Made by a program: the position numbers and the translations under genes
The notes under the pieces: model-generated
What the model was told of the DNA's origin: nothing
Seen by the model: only the letters and a program-made list of their open reading frames with translations
Databases searched by the model: none
NCBI RefSeq assembly: GCF_012935325.2
Contig: NZ_JABBYG020000017.1
Coordinates: 62,001 to 126,000, forward strand
DNA length: 64,000 bases
Source: Paenibacillus sp. PL91
GTDB taxonomy: Bacteria > Bacillota > Bacilli > Paenibacillales > Paenibacillaceae
Direction: 5' to 3'
Part shown: positions 33,256-43,023 of the stretch, in pieces
How positions within the stretch are numbered: position 1 is the stretch's first letter
Layout of the letters: each line of letters starts with the position of its first letter

Positions 33256-33729
33256 TTACTTAGACTCAGATAATAACTTATTTATTGCAATTGCTTCTTC
33301 GAATGAGTTTGCAGGTGCCGAAATTCTTAAATCTGTTGTCTGTTGAGCTTGAGAACCAACCGGTTCAGCGACCCAAATATTAATTTTTTTAAAATCACCG
33401 GATATCCATATCGGACCAAGCATTTGAATTGTCGCATTTATTGGATCTGTATAGGTAAGGGAGCCCATTTCGTTTCTCGTGTTTTTATTAAAATCAACAT
33501 CGAACAATGTGTATTCCTCGGTAAATTTGTATTTATCGACAACAATCCTGCCTTTGAACTCATGATTTCGAAATAATGGACGTGTTAAGGTACCTTCAAT
33601 CCTAATTTCGGTCGTACTTACCGAGGTACTATCACCTACTCGATATTCAATCGCAGGGTATTCTACTGCGATTTTTTCGGGGAAGTCATATAACAAAACA
33701 AATCCCGCAGCTATCACTATCAACAACAT
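33256..33729 (-). CDS. Hypothetical exported/membrane-anchored protein
   Basis: A 157-residue protein of unknown function. It starts with a membrane segment (MLLIVIAAGFVLLYDF) and continues as a beta-rich outer part (STTEIRIEGTLTRPLFRNHE, FKGRIVVDKYKF, NATIQMLGPIWISGDFKKIN). Upstream of the ATG the frame continues with NNTIKKLRWLITI, the typical basic flank of a membrane anchor, and GGGGGAAG lies before it. The true start may therefore be a rare ATT/ATA codon near 33756, or an ATG lost by mutation. Confidence 0.6.
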   Translation of the reverse strand: MLLIVIAAGFVLLYDFPEKIAVEYPAIEYRVGDSTSVSTTEIRIEGTLTRPLFRNHEFKGRIVVDKYKFTEEYTLFDVDFNKNTRNEMGSLTYTDPINATIQMLGPIWISGDFKKINIWVAEPVGSQAQQTTDLRISAPANSFEEAIAINKLLSESK

Positions 33730-33802
33730 TATAGTTATGAGCCATCTAAGTTTCTTAATTGTGTTATTGATATGACTTCCCCCTATTTAGAAACCGTTTT
33801 AA

Positions 33803-34333
33803 TTAATAGATTTGACTTGGATAGTTTGGGTTCACAGGAAAGATAGATGAAATATTTTTTGATTCAATTCCGGTGAGTGTTATGCTATTTACCAAGTCCT
33901 TTGCTGAGAGGTTTCCATTTGGATATTTCTCTACTGCATAGAAAGCATCATTATGATGTGTGGGCACAGCGCTTATTGTGCGATTACCTTGAATTACAGA
34001 TGGAGAAACAGTGGTAGTGCCTCCGTTCGAATTGATATAAGAAAACAGAGGATACTGCCAGCCTATTGCAGCATCAACCTTACTTGAAATAAAGGTTAAG
34101 TATTGATTACTGTCAGTCTCTCCTTTTTTCTTAACGTAGAAGAACATTACCTGGGTTGCTTGAGACCAAGTGTATGCAATGCTCGCATCATTAATCACTG
34201 TTTCTGTTGAAATTCCATTTACAAACGACTGGGTCGTTGAAAATACTGTAACAAATATTGCGGCCCCGGGAATTGAACTTAAGGTACCAGAAGCTACAGT
34301 GTTCAACGCACCCATAGCACCTGCTTTTTCCAA
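33803..34333 (-). CDS. Hypothetical protein, probably 5'-truncated
   Basis: A 176-residue ORF of unknown function (FVNGISTETVINDASIAYTW, AIGWQYPLFSYINSNGGTTT, VEKYPNGNLSAKDLVNSITL), beta-rich and Thr/Ser-rich like secreted proteins but without a signal peptide. No good ribosome binding site precedes the TTG or the later ATG. A glycosyltransferase-like tail in another frame overlaps its start. The N-terminus was probably lost in a rearrangement. Confidence 0.5.
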   Translation of the reverse strand: MEKAGAMGALNTVASGTLSSIPGAAIFVTVFSTTQSFVNGISTETVINDASIAYTWSQATQVMFFYVKKKGETDSNQYLTFISSKVDAAIGWQYPLFSYINSNGGTTTVSPSVIQGNRTISAVPTHHNDAFYAVEKYPNGNLSAKDLVNSITLTGIESKNISSIFPVNPNYPSQIY

Positions 34334-34450
34334 TTGTATGTTTGACGAATGACTTTGGTACCGAGACTTTTTAATGACGAGTCTTTTTCATTTGGTTGGG
34401 CTATCAATCGTTGAACTTCATAAATAATGTCGTTTTCTCTGATTTCGGTA
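34308..34450 (-). pseudogene. Glycosyltransferase-like C-terminal relic
   Basis: The minus strand reads about 45 residues in one frame, including ENDIIYEVQRLIAQPNEKDS and SLGTKVIRQTYNWKKQ, which resembles the last helix region of GT-B glycosyltransferases (a short loop, then Tyr-Asn/Ser-Trp-x-K). A stop near 34308 ends it. It sits between an IS3 relic and the truncated ORF at 33803. Confidence 0.4.
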
Positions 34451-34479
34451 CGATAAGTAAACCAACTTACATTAGTTTG

Positions 34480-34690
34480 GGTTGGAACAGGTTAAAACAG
34501 GCCATAGGGCGCGCAGGCGCATCAAAAGGCTTAATTGTCCATTCTGATCGTGGCGTTCAATATGCTAGCAAGAAATATCAACGACTTCTGAAGAAACATG
34601 ACTTCGTCTGCAGCATGAGTCGCAAAGGCAATTGCTACGACAACGCGCCGATGGAATCTTTCTGGGGTAAGCTCAAAATGGAATTACTCC
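34480..34690 (+). mobile_element. IS3-family transposase (OrfB) fragment
   Basis: About 70 codons of a DDE integrase core are open: KGLIVHSDRGVQYASKKYQR, LLKKHDFVCSMSRKGNCYDN and APMESFWGKLKMEL. The second Asp and the Glu of the DDE triad are present. It ends exactly where the alpha-galactosidase-like gene begins on the other strand, so the IS piece borders the gene's 3' end. Confidence 0.8.
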
Positions 34691-36813
34691 TGCATCACAA
34701 TTTGAACACAAACCGGTCCATGAAGGTCATGGCAATCGACAGTATAAAGCTGCGAATCATCGGAATAAGATCTAAGTTCTCTCATTTCTCCGTTTACTTC
34801 AACGGAACTAAGTCTTTTATCCGTAAAAAAAGTAAACGCTCCCCCTTCGTCTAGAAAAAGAGCGGTCCTGGATTCGTTTCGAATGATATGCTTGATCGTT
34901 TTGGGGGATATCATCTTGTTTGTCAATCCAATCGGGGCAATCCCCGAGTCGCAGCTGACCAGAATGAACAGTTTGGCTTCCTTCTCATTCAGGACGATCG
35001 GATATTCTTCATCACGCCCAATCACCGAACATGCTTTCGAGAAATATTCATAGACCGCAAACCGGCTTCCATGCAGCCCCGGAATATCTGCAGGACGAAT
35101 CCGGCTTTGGATCGGCCGTCCATCCTTGTTGATATGAAATGCAGCAATAATTCCAGCATCCCCGGCACGACTCCAGATCTTTAATGCAGCATTTTCATGG
35201 ACCGGATCTACAGTCAAGCAATCCAATGTCGGCATCCCGGGCAAATCGCAACGCAACAGCTTCCCGTCACGTTCAATCAGCGGTCGGATCAAATTGGGGT
35301 CGGTTGCATGAAGAGGATCGCTAAAATATACTGGTCCACCGCTTACCGCTCGAAGAAGGGCATGACGTTCCGCATCGGCATGAACCGTCCAGAACATATC
35401 CCAATCTCCCCAGTAGAGATGGCCATGATAGAAAGAGTTGTATACATTTTGCATGGCGTGTTCTGCGAAGCAATCCGGGTTCTCGGGAACAAAATCATCA
35501 CTGTTACGGCTAATGGCGGACATGGGCCTGCTCCATAAGTTTTCCGAGGCCATTCCCATACAGTTGATCATTTGATAGTGGAAATGTATGGCGGCAGAAG
35601 CCTCCAGTGCCGTATGTCCCCCTTTAGCGGCCAACCCTGCAGGAAGATGATGTTTTGTGAAATTGGCTATCGCACTTTGTCCATCAACCTTGATGAGTCG
35701 AATTCCCTGAAGGCGTAACTGCTGATGAAACTCTTTCCAAAAACCAAAGCCGCGGTCATCACATGCAGGAATAAGAGCCCCCCCGTTAGTGGGCATCAGA
35801 TGTTCTTTCAACTTCGCAGCCAATTCACTTTCAGGATGAATACCGCCCCAATATCCTGCGAATGTATGCCATACTCCTACTGAATTGATATCCAGCTCCT
35901 TCAATTTGTCTACAACACTTACAAGTCCGCCCGGAAATTTGCCTACATCAGCCTTAAAAGATACAAGCTTCCCATCCTTAATGTCCTGCCAGCCGTCGTC
36001 AATGATCACCCAACGTACCGGAAGATTCATGTTCTTAAATTCATTGCACTTTTGTACGATCCCCTCTTCGGACACCTGTTGGTAAAAGGCATCCCAAGTA
36101 CACCATCCGATGTACTCAAAAATATCCGGATATTGCCGTTCATCCTTATTTGCAACACCAAGTTTGCGTCTCGCCGAGGTTAACGTATGTTCCGCTAATT
36201 CGAACGGATTCTCATGGATCCCCAACATCGCAACAGAGGTATACATGCGGCTATACCCGCCTGTGTTGTTAAACACAACCAATTGCAAATTCCCTGCGGT
36301 TGTTCCCTGCAAATCTGCCTTACCGTTTTCTTCGCAAAGCGGTATGATTTGAAAGAAGGAGCCTGTTTCACGTTCTATCAGCAGCTGCTGGGTTCGGCTG
36401 GGCAAACCATCGAGTGTCCCGGTATACGGTCTTGTCCACCAATCGTTAAACCGGTAATGCCCCAACAGGCCCGTCATTCCAGGGAAGCTTTCCATCGTTA
36501 GCACAATCCCTTTGTTACTATCAAAAAAACGCAATTTCTCAAACAGAGGATTATCGATCGATGCGGAAAGAGATATCGCTGCACAGCCTTCCTCTATACT
36601 CAAATGAAGCTTCACTAAAAGTCCTTCAGCTTCATTCCGAAATTCGCAATCTGTTACCGGCAACCCGCTTTCTTTTCCTGCGATCACCTTTGACAAATGT
36701 AAAGTATGGCTGGAACCATCATCCAAGTTCACAACAGCTGAGATTCCATTTATAACCGTCTCCCCGCCGTCAACCAAATCAAGCCTATCTCCTGTTTGTA
36801 AGAAATTCAGCAA
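34684..36813 (-). CDS. GH36-type alpha-galactosidase/raffinose-synthase-like hydrolase
   Basis: A 709-residue cytoplasmic glycoside hydrolase of the Sip1/raffinose synthase branch of clan GH-D. An N-terminal beta-sandwich occupies residues 1-220. The TIM barrel holds GWCTWDAFYQQV, VIIDDGWQD, RLIKVDGQSA (the Asp should be the nucleophile) and ISRNSDDF, a candidate acid/base. A C-terminal beta domain ends it. The start is TTG after GGGAGGG, 20 bases behind the upstream alpha-galactosidase gene. It is last in an alpha-galactoside operon. Its 3' end is duplicated in decayed form at 48066-48190. Confidence 0.88.
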   Translation of the reverse strand: MLNFLQTGDRLDLVDGGETVINGISAVVNLDDGSSHTLHLSKVIAGKESGLPVTDCEFRNEAEGLLVKLHLSIEEGCAAISLSASIDNPLFEKLRFFDSNKGIVLTMESFPGMTGLLGHYRFNDWWTRPYTGTLDGLPSRTQQLLIERETGSFFQIIPLCEENGKADLQGTTAGNLQLVVFNNTGGYSRMYTSVAMLGIHENPFELAEHTLTSARRKLGVANKDERQYPDIFEYIGWCTWDAFYQQVSEEGIVQKCNEFKNMNLPVRWVIIDDGWQDIKDGKLVSFKADVGKFPGGLVSVVDKLKELDINSVGVWHTFAGYWGGIHPESELAAKLKEHLMPTNGGALIPACDDRGFGFWKEFHQQLRLQGIRLIKVDGQSAIANFTKHHLPAGLAAKGGHTALEASAAIHFHYQMINCMGMASENLWSRPMSAISRNSDDFVPENPDCFAEHAMQNVYNSFYHGHLYWGDWDMFWTVHADAERHALLRAVSGGPVYFSDPLHATDPNLIRPLIERDGKLLRCDLPGMPTLDCLTVDPVHENAALKIWSRAGDAGIIAAFHINKDGRPIQSRIRPADIPGLHGSRFAVYEYFSKACSVIGRDEEYPIVLNEKEAKLFILVSCDSGIAPIGLTNKMISPKTIKHIIRNESRTALFLDEGGAFTFFTDKRLSSVEVNGEMRELRSYSDDSQLYTVDCHDLHGPVCVQIVMQE

Positions 36814-36833
36814 ATGTTTTACCCTCCCGGAAC

Positions 36834-39029
36834 CTAAGTTAATTCAACCTGTTGAAATCTGTAGAACACACTCGTAAAGTCGCCATGCATGACCGGAATG
36901 GTTAACCCTACATGCATTAATTCGTCACCGCCGTAAATGCGGCCGGTCTCTACATGTTTGTACTTCGCATCAGGATGCAAGCCGTTTAAACGCAGGAATC
37001 TTATCCGTTCCCCCGGCTGCGCAAGCACCTTAAAGTAACCTACAACCGCTTCATTCTTGTTTTCGGAAACGAACATCCACGCCGCTTCGTTACCTTGGAA
37101 GGGATCAAGCAATCGGTAGAAATCTCCGAATTGAATAACAGACCTGATTTCCTTATATTGAGAGATCATCTTGCGGATAAAATTCTTTTCTTCTTCGCTC
37201 AACTTCGTAAGGTCGAGCTCAAATCCCAAATTCCCTGACATGGCAACGTGAGAACGGATATCCAAAGAAGTAACCCGATGTACCTGATGATTCGGTATAA
37301 CGGACACGTGCGCCCCAATGGTACTGATTGGATATACGAGACTTGTCCCGTATTGGATATTTAGGCGGCTGACCGCATCCGAATTGTCGCTGGCCCAAGT
37401 TTGGGGCATATAAAACAGCATTCCCGGATCGAATCTGCCGCCGCCTCCAGAGCAGCTTTCGAATAAAATATCAGGAAACGAAGACGTAATTTGCTCCAAG
37501 ACGTGATATAAACCAAGAATATATCGGTGGGCGATTTCTCTTTGACGTTCAGGAGGCCAGGCAAGGGATCCAACTTCTGTCAAATGACGGTTCATATCCC
37601 ATTTGACATAACTGATGGGTGCGCTATTCAACACCTCGGTTATCACACGGACAATATAATCACAAACCTCCGGCCGAGACAGGTCAAGAACAAATTGGTT
37701 CCTTCCCCATGTCTTCGGCCGTCCTTCCACTTGGATACACCAATCAGGGTGTTCCCTGTACAGATGGCTATCCTCCGAAATCATCTCAGGTTCGAACCAT
37801 AATCCAAACTCCATCCCTCTGGCACGAATTCTTTCAGCCAAATCTGCAAGGCCGTCCGGCAGCTTACGCTTGTCCACCTGCCAATCTCCTAATGAGCTGG
37901 TATCATCGTCGCGGTGCCCAAACCATCCGTCATCTAACACAAACAGCTCGATTCCAAGACGCTGCGCTTCATCTGCCAGGCTCTCCAATTTCTGCGCATC
38001 AAAATTGAAATAGGTTGCTTCCCAGTTGTTTATCAAGATCGGCCTGACTCGATCCCTATGTTTGCCCCTGCATAAACGGGATCTGTACAATTCGTGGTAC
38101 GTGCGGGACATCCCCCCCAGCCCATCCGAGGAAAAGACCATGACTGCCTCAGGCGATTGAAAGGTTTCCCCCGGACCTAACAGCCAGGTGAAATCGAACG
38201 GATTAATCCCGATCGATGCCCGGCAGGTATGATACTGCTCCACCTCTACCTGGGCAAGGAAGTTGCCGCTGTACACCAAATTAAACGCGTATACCTCTCC
38301 CTTACTCTCGTCGGCTCCTTTTCGCAATAAGGCCATGAAAGGATTCTGCTGCGGGCTGCTGGCACCCCGGGCACTGCTGATGGCTTGAACGCCGTGGGTA
38401 AGCGGACGCCTTTCTATATTCCGTTCATTCGTATGCGATCCATAAAGGGTCAACCACTCAAATTCATCATCCCGAAAGTCCACACTTGCGCTTGAAACAC
38501 GCAACAGTTTGATATTGCACTGCCCATGATTGGTGATGGCAATGGAGCGGCTGATGGCATCATGGTCACGGAAGATGCAATAGGTTAACGCGACCGACAA
38601 GCCAAGATGCGCATCCTCCAATACAATCTCAAGGGAAATAGTCTCCTTATCGTTCTCTGCATAAGTCGCAGGAAGGCCTTTTAGTACTGATTTCCCATGA
38701 TAAATCCTGTGAGAATGATATCGTAAGTCAGATATCGTAGATCCGTCTTCCAGTTGTAATTGGAATGCAGGCTGCCGGTAGTCCCCGTTTCCGTACACCG
38801 GATATTCATGAGGTATCGTATCCAAAGAAAAGCTGCGGTCCATAGGGTTAGGGTTAGGTGCGAAGGCTCTATCCAAAAATATCAGAGGGTTGCTTTCGTT
38901 ATAGGAGACAATGCTCCTTCCCCAGTACAAATGGACAAGATACCCTCCATCCAATACCTTCATCACATAACTGGTTCCTTTATTACTGAGGTGAAAAATC
39001 TTCCTCTTTTCATCGAAATGTATATTCAT
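36834..39029 (-). CDS. Alpha-galactosidase, GH36
   Basis: A 731-residue enzyme that removes terminal alpha-galactose from melibiose, raffinose or galactomannan pieces. Hallmarks are VLDDGWFGHRDDDTSSLGDW, KWDMNRHLTEVGS (nucleophile Asp), ESCSGGGGRFDPGMLFYMPQ and WASDNSDAVSRL (acid/base Asp). The length fits the tetrameric AgaA/RafA type of Firmicutes. There is no signal peptide, so it acts on imported sugar. GGGGAGGAAG precedes the ATG. It follows the two permease genes in the same direction and is cotranscribed with the second GH36-type gene. Confidence 0.95.
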   Translation of the reverse strand: MNIHFDEKRKIFHLSNKGTSYVMKVLDGGYLVHLYWGRSIVSYNESNPLIFLDRAFAPNPNPMDRSFSLDTIPHEYPVYGNGDYRQPAFQLQLEDGSTISDLRYHSHRIYHGKSVLKGLPATYAENDKETISLEIVLEDAHLGLSVALTYCIFRDHDAISRSIAITNHGQCNIKLLRVSSASVDFRDDEFEWLTLYGSHTNERNIERRPLTHGVQAISSARGASSPQQNPFMALLRKGADESKGEVYAFNLVYSGNFLAQVEVEQYHTCRASIGINPFDFTWLLGPGETFQSPEAVMVFSSDGLGGMSRTYHELYRSRLCRGKHRDRVRPILINNWEATYFNFDAQKLESLADEAQRLGIELFVLDDGWFGHRDDDTSSLGDWQVDKRKLPDGLADLAERIRARGMEFGLWFEPEMISEDSHLYREHPDWCIQVEGRPKTWGRNQFVLDLSRPEVCDYIVRVITEVLNSAPISYVKWDMNRHLTEVGSLAWPPERQREIAHRYILGLYHVLEQITSSFPDILFESCSGGGGRFDPGMLFYMPQTWASDNSDAVSRLNIQYGTSLVYPISTIGAHVSVIPNHQVHRVTSLDIRSHVAMSGNLGFELDLTKLSEEEKNFIRKMISQYKEIRSVIQFGDFYRLLDPFQGNEAAWMFVSENKNEAVVGYFKVLAQPGERIRFLRLNGLHPDAKYKHVETGRIYGGDELMHVGLTIPVMHGDFTSVFYRFQQVELT

Positions 39030-39109
39030 GTATCTTCCTCCCCAAATACAGAGAGCTACCCTGCGGTAATTCTCCTCTCACTGATCCATATCCGAGTTGT
39101 GAGCCATAA

Positions 39110-40000
39110 TCAACCTTTCACACTGCCGAGAACGAGACCTTTCGTGAAATATTTCTGCAAGAACGGATAGACGACTAGGATCGGGACCGTTCCAAGGAAC
39201 AACTGCGCGGCGCGGCCGGTTCTCACGTTCATTTGCGCGAGCAGCTCCGAATAGTCGGTGCCGGCTCTCAACATAATTTGGTCGAAGCTGAGCAACAGTG
39301 TCTGCAAATAGCTTTGCAACGGATAATTATCGGGATTGTTCATGTAGATGATGCCATCAAACCATGAGTTCCAATGCCCAACGATGGTGAACAGTCCTAC
39401 GGTCGCAAGCGCCGGCTTAAGAAGCGGCAAGAGGATGCGGATCAAGATTTGCATCGGCCCGGCTCCGTCGATCGTCGCTGATTCCTCGATCTCTTCCGGC
39501 AGGCTCCGAATGAAGTTCATGAGAATGATCATGCTGTAGACGGGCAACGCGCCCGGCAGAATGAGCGACCAGATGGAGTCGATGAGTCCGGCATTGACGA
39601 CGATAAGGTAGCTCGGGATCAACCCTCCGTTAAATAGCATCGTCAATACAAAAAAACCCATATAGATGCCGCGTCCCATCACTTTCTCCTTCGTCTTGGA
39701 AAGCGGATATGCAGTGAGCACCATCAAGATGAGGTTGACTATAGTCCCCAGCACGACTCGCTGGGTCGAAACCCAAAAAGATTGTAAAAATTGGCCTCCT
39801 TCCAACGCAAACTCATAAGCCTTCGTCGTAAAATCGACTGGCCAAAATACGACATCTCCCGCCGCTACCGCTGCGCTCCCGCTAAAAGAAACAGCAAGCA
39901 GATTAACGAAAGGCAGGATGCAAAACAGCGAAGTCAAGAACAGAATCGAATAATTGGCGATAAGAAATAGCTTACGCCCTAGGCTTTTGTCTTGAACCAT
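39110..40000 (-). CDS. Carbohydrate ABC transporter permease (YtcP/LplC type)
   Basis: A 296-residue inner-membrane permease with six helices. The EAA loop that contacts the ATPase is LPEEIEESATIDGAGPMQIL. The C-terminus is the family's FLQKYFTKGLVLGSVKG. I start at the ATG at 40000 (MVQDKSLG) after AAGGAGGGA; the longer frame overlaps the LplB-type partner. It pairs with the permease at 40012 and the lipoprotein at 40981 to import alpha-galactosides. No ATPase gene is present, so a shared MsmX-type ATPase encoded elsewhere is expected. Confidence 0.92.
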   Translation of the reverse strand: MVQDKSLGRKLFLIANYSILFLTSLFCILPFVNLLAVSFSGSAAVAAGDVVFWPVDFTTKAYEFALEGGQFLQSFWVSTQRVVLGTIVNLILMVLTAYPLSKTKEKVMGRGIYMGFFVLTMLFNGGLIPSYLIVVNAGLIDSIWSLILPGALPVYSMIILMNFIRSLPEEIEESATIDGAGPMQILIRILLPLLKPALATVGLFTIVGHWNSWFDGIIYMNNPDNYPLQSYLQTLLLSFDQIMLRAGTDYSELLAQMNVRTGRAAQLFLGTVPILVVYPFLQKYFTKGLVLGSVKG

Positions 40001-40011
40001 AATTTCCCTCC

Positions 40012-40902
40012 TTAATAAATCTTGTATCCTGCGGCTTTTTTCGCAAGCACGAGGGATAAGACGACCAGGATACAAGTGATGACCGATTTGAACAGGCCGA
40101 TCGCCGTGCCTATCGAATATTGCGCTTGCACAATGCCGAGCCGATACACATACGTATCGATGATGTCGCCGGATTCGTAAACAGCGGGGGAATAGAGGTT
40201 GTAGATTTGGTCGAAACCCGCGTTCATGACGTTACCGAGGGACAGGACCGCCATCAGGATAATTGTCGGTGCAAGCAGAGGCAGCGTAATATAGATCGTC
40301 TGTTTCCAACGATTCGCCCCGTCGATCAGCGCTGCCTCATACAGCCCTGGGTCGATGCCAGTCAAAGCGGCCAAATAAACGACAGTGCCGAAGCCGAACC
40401 CTTTCCAGATATCGGTGACGATCATCGTCCACGGGAAGATCGAGGGGCTGCCCAGGAATGAAATTGGCTTCACACCGAGAAGACCGAGAAACGTGTTGAC
40501 GATCCCATCCGAAGCTAGAATATCGATCATAATGCCGGCCATGATAACCCAGGACAGGAAGTTTGGGATATAGACAAGCGTTTGGAACGTACGTTTGAAG
40601 GCCGCCCGCATTACTTCGTTCAGTAATAAAGCGAAGATGACTGGCACGAAGATGCCGCCGAGCAATTTGAAAATCGACATGTACAGCGTATTCCAGATCG
40701 TTCGCAAGAATTTCTCCTGCTTGAAAACGTGTTCGAAGTTTTCCATTCCGACCCATGGCGAATGGAAGCCGAGTCCCGGATTATAGTCTTGAAACGCGAT
40801 GACCAATCCGTAGAAGGGGAGATAGCTGAAGATAAAAACGAGAATGATACTCGGAACCAGCATGAGGTGGAAAGCCCTCTGTTGTCTTAACTTTCTTAAC
40901 AT
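40012..40902 (-). CDS. Carbohydrate ABC transporter permease (LplB type)
   Basis: A 296-residue permease, partner of the YtcP-type protein 11 bases downstream. It shows the LplB start (FHLMLVPSIILVFIFSYLPF, GLVIAFQDYNPGLGF), the EAA loop (GIDPGLYEAALIDGANRWKQ) and the late block FDQIYNLYSPAVYESGDIID. GGAGGATCGG lies before the ATG. It follows the binding lipoprotein after a hairpin at 40936. Together they form a type I oligosaccharide importer. Confidence 0.92.
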   Translation of the reverse strand: MLRKLRQQRAFHLMLVPSIILVFIFSYLPFYGLVIAFQDYNPGLGFHSPWVGMENFEHVFKQEKFLRTIWNTLYMSIFKLLGGIFVPVIFALLLNEVMRAAFKRTFQTLVYIPNFLSWVIMAGIMIDILASDGIVNTFLGLLGVKPISFLGSPSIFPWTMIVTDIWKGFGFGTVVYLAALTGIDPGLYEAALIDGANRWKQTIYITLPLLAPTIILMAVLSLGNVMNAGFDQIYNLYSPAVYESGDIIDTYVYRLGIVQAQYSIGTAIGLFKSVITCILVVLSLVLAKKAAGYKIY

Positions 40903-40935
40903 GTCCCGATCCTCCGTTCCTAGAATAATATAAAG

Positions 40936-40957
40936 GAGGCGAGCGTAACCTCGCCTC
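40936..40957 (-). other. Hairpin between binding-protein and permease genes
   Basis: GAGGCGAG (40936-40943) pairs with CTCGCCTC (40950-40957) across six bases, without a U-run on the minus strand. Such hairpins often stabilise the binding-protein part of the mRNA and lower permease expression. Confidence 0.55.
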
Positions 40958-40980
40958 TTCGCATGGTTCTCGATCGTTAG

Positions 40981-42627
40981 TTATTTGTTGCCGTACATTT
41001 TGTTTACAGCTTCGGTCACTTCGTCTCCGCCGGCTTCCCGCCAGTCCTTGATGAGCTTATCGAAATAATCGATGCTCTCCTTACCCATGATGATCTTCGT
41101 AAAACCTTCGGTCAGAATATCATCCAGCGTGGAGCCGTATTTGGCAAGCTCCTTAGGCTGTGCTCCCCAAAGCGAGTTCTTGATATACTGATTGTTGTCG
41201 ATAAAGGGCTTGGCAAGGCCATATGCGCTCCTCGGCGCGCCTTGCTGCAGGTAGTCGCCAACCGCGGCAAGTGTGCCTTTCGTCTCAAACTCGACACTGT
41301 TGTTGTACTTCTGCCACTGACCGGTCGCTGTGAATTTGCTCGTGTCTTTCGTCTTCATCGCCTCGCTGACCTTCACGAACTGCTCGTAGTCCGTGTTCGG
41401 GTTCGTGACCTTAAACGGTTGAGGAGCGTGCTCCAAGCCATCGTTTACGAAAGCGGCCAAAGTCTCTTGCGATTCCTTGCTGAATCCTTCGTCCATCATA
41501 TAGGCGTAGAAGTTAATCAGCTTGGTCACCGCTTCCGGATTCTTAGCTTTCTTGTTTACGACAACGTAGTTCCCGTTTAAGAAGGAAACTGAATGAATCA
41601 CTTCTTCGCCATTGGCGGACGGTATGTTGTAAGGATAAAATATCGCATTCTTACCCAAGTTCGTGACAACATCCACGCCCGGACTATAGCCCCACCACTG
41701 GTAGTGAGGTTGTACGCCGACTTTGCCGGCTACGACATTAGCGTTCATCGCTGCCATATCTTTAATCGAAAATTCCGGATCAATAATGCCGAGCTTATAC
41801 CATTCAGCAAATGTTGCAAGCGCATCCTTCATCTCAGGCTGGGTCGAACCGTGGACGATCTTGCCGTCTTCGCCTGGAACCCATATGTCCGGATGAGCTC
41901 CCCATGCGACTGCGAGCGTGTTTAGTGTATCGAGAGTCTGATCAAGCGCAATGCCGTAACCGCCGTGTTTTTCCATGAACTTGAGCGCGATGTTCTTAAT
42001 GTCGTCTATCGTCTGCGGATCCCGGAGCCCAAGCTCTTCCTTCCAATCGTTGCGGATCCAGACAAAATCGGGCTGGTCAATGACGCCGTAGTGTAATTGC
42101 GGGATACCGTATAATTTGCCATCCTTCATGCCGGATTCAAAGCTGGCACGATCGAATTCCATGTATTTTTTCAACCGATCGGATGCGTACTTGTCGAACA
42201 CCTCGGTTAGATCCATGACCATGTCCGCTTCCATCAACTTCTGCAGCTGCGATGCGTTTACACGATAAATGTCGGGAAGCTCGCCGGACGAGATCGCGAG
42301 GTTCAACTTCGTTTCGTAATCGTCGGATACCCAATCCGTCACGACGTTGATGTTGAAGCGCTCCTTATACGCTCGCGTCCAGATGTTGTCCCCCATGTCG
42401 TCGCCTTCCGGAAATTGAGCGGACGTATTCGTTTCACGAATGGTGTGAATCGTGACCGGCTCCTTGTATTTCCCGAAAGCATAATCTACTTCCCCGTTCT
42501 CTTTCGTCGCCTGTGAAGATTCGGCTCCCGATTCCGTCGCTTGCTCTTTCTTGTCTTCACCGTTGCTGCACGCAGCAAGTAACATTAGCGCAATTGCCAA
42601 GATGATGGATAATCCTTTTCGTTTCAT
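40981..42627 (-). CDS. Extracellular solute-binding lipoprotein (first permease-linked)
   Basis: A 548-residue ABC sugar-binding lipoprotein. Lipobox LALMLLAACSN lies within the first 22 residues, followed by an acidic linker and the two-lobe family 1 fold (WTRAYKERFNINVVTDWVSD, ISSGELPDIYRVNASQLQKL). I take the ATG at 42627 behind a GGGGGGG run; an earlier start adds 20 residues before the signal peptide. It lies directly upstream of the lplB/ytcP pair and probably captures alpha-galactosides. A second binding protein lies 400 bases upstream. Confidence 0.9.
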   Translation of the reverse strand: MKRKGLSIILAIALMLLAACSNGEDKKEQATESGAESSQATKENGEVDYAFGKYKEPVTIHTIRETNTSAQFPEGDDMGDNIWTRAYKERFNINVVTDWVSDDYETKLNLAISSGELPDIYRVNASQLQKLMEADMVMDLTEVFDKYASDRLKKYMEFDRASFESGMKDGKLYGIPQLHYGVIDQPDFVWIRNDWKEELGLRDPQTIDDIKNIALKFMEKHGGYGIALDQTLDTLNTLAVAWGAHPDIWVPGEDGKIVHGSTQPEMKDALATFAEWYKLGIIDPEFSIKDMAAMNANVVAGKVGVQPHYQWWGYSPGVDVVTNLGKNAIFYPYNIPSANGEEVIHSVSFLNGNYVVVNKKAKNPEAVTKLINFYAYMMDEGFSKESQETLAAFVNDGLEHAPQPFKVTNPNTDYEQFVKVSEAMKTKDTSKFTATGQWQKYNNSVEFETKGTLAAVGDYLQQGAPRSAYGLAKPFIDNNQYIKNSLWGAQPKELAKYGSTLDDILTEGFTKIIMGKESIDYFDKLIKDWREAGGDEVTEAVNKMYGNK

Positions 42628-42940
42628 TTGTACCCCCCCATTTGTATCAATATTGGAATTTAGAGAAATAAATAACAGGCCCTTCATAAAATTCGTCTCG
42701 TCAATTTACTGACTCTTCTGGAGACCTTACTGAACCTTTTGCCAGTAGTTCTTGTGAGTCAGCCACGCAATCACCCCTTTTTTCTTTCATTCGCTGCACA
42801 CTTTATTCTGTACGAGCTTGTACTATCATGACATCATCAGGCTACGCCATCTATCAATATTGTGGACGAATCATCATAAATGTGTATTTCTATGAAAAAA
42901 AAAATGAACCCGGTGGAACAAACATAAAAAGAAATAAAAC
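42628..42940. other. Promoter region of the lipoprotein-permease-galactosidase unit
   Basis: There is no gene here. A GTACGAGCTTGTAC palindrome at 42808-42821 could be an operator. No -35/-10 pair stands out clearly. Confidence 0.35.
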
Positions 42941-42987
42941 AAAAAAAGCTGCTGTCCCATGTTGTTGGAGACACCAGCTTTTTTTTG
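42941..42987 (-). terminator. Intrinsic terminator (minus strand)
   Basis: On the minus strand AAAAGCTGGTGTCTCC pairs with GGGACAGCAGCTTTTT with small mismatches around an eight-base loop and is followed by U residues. It ends the transcript of the binding protein at 43024, separating the regulator part from the transporter part of the locus. Confidence 0.8.
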
Positions 42988-43023
42988 CGGTAAAATGTTC
43001 CGCCTCGAAATGAAGACATGTCA

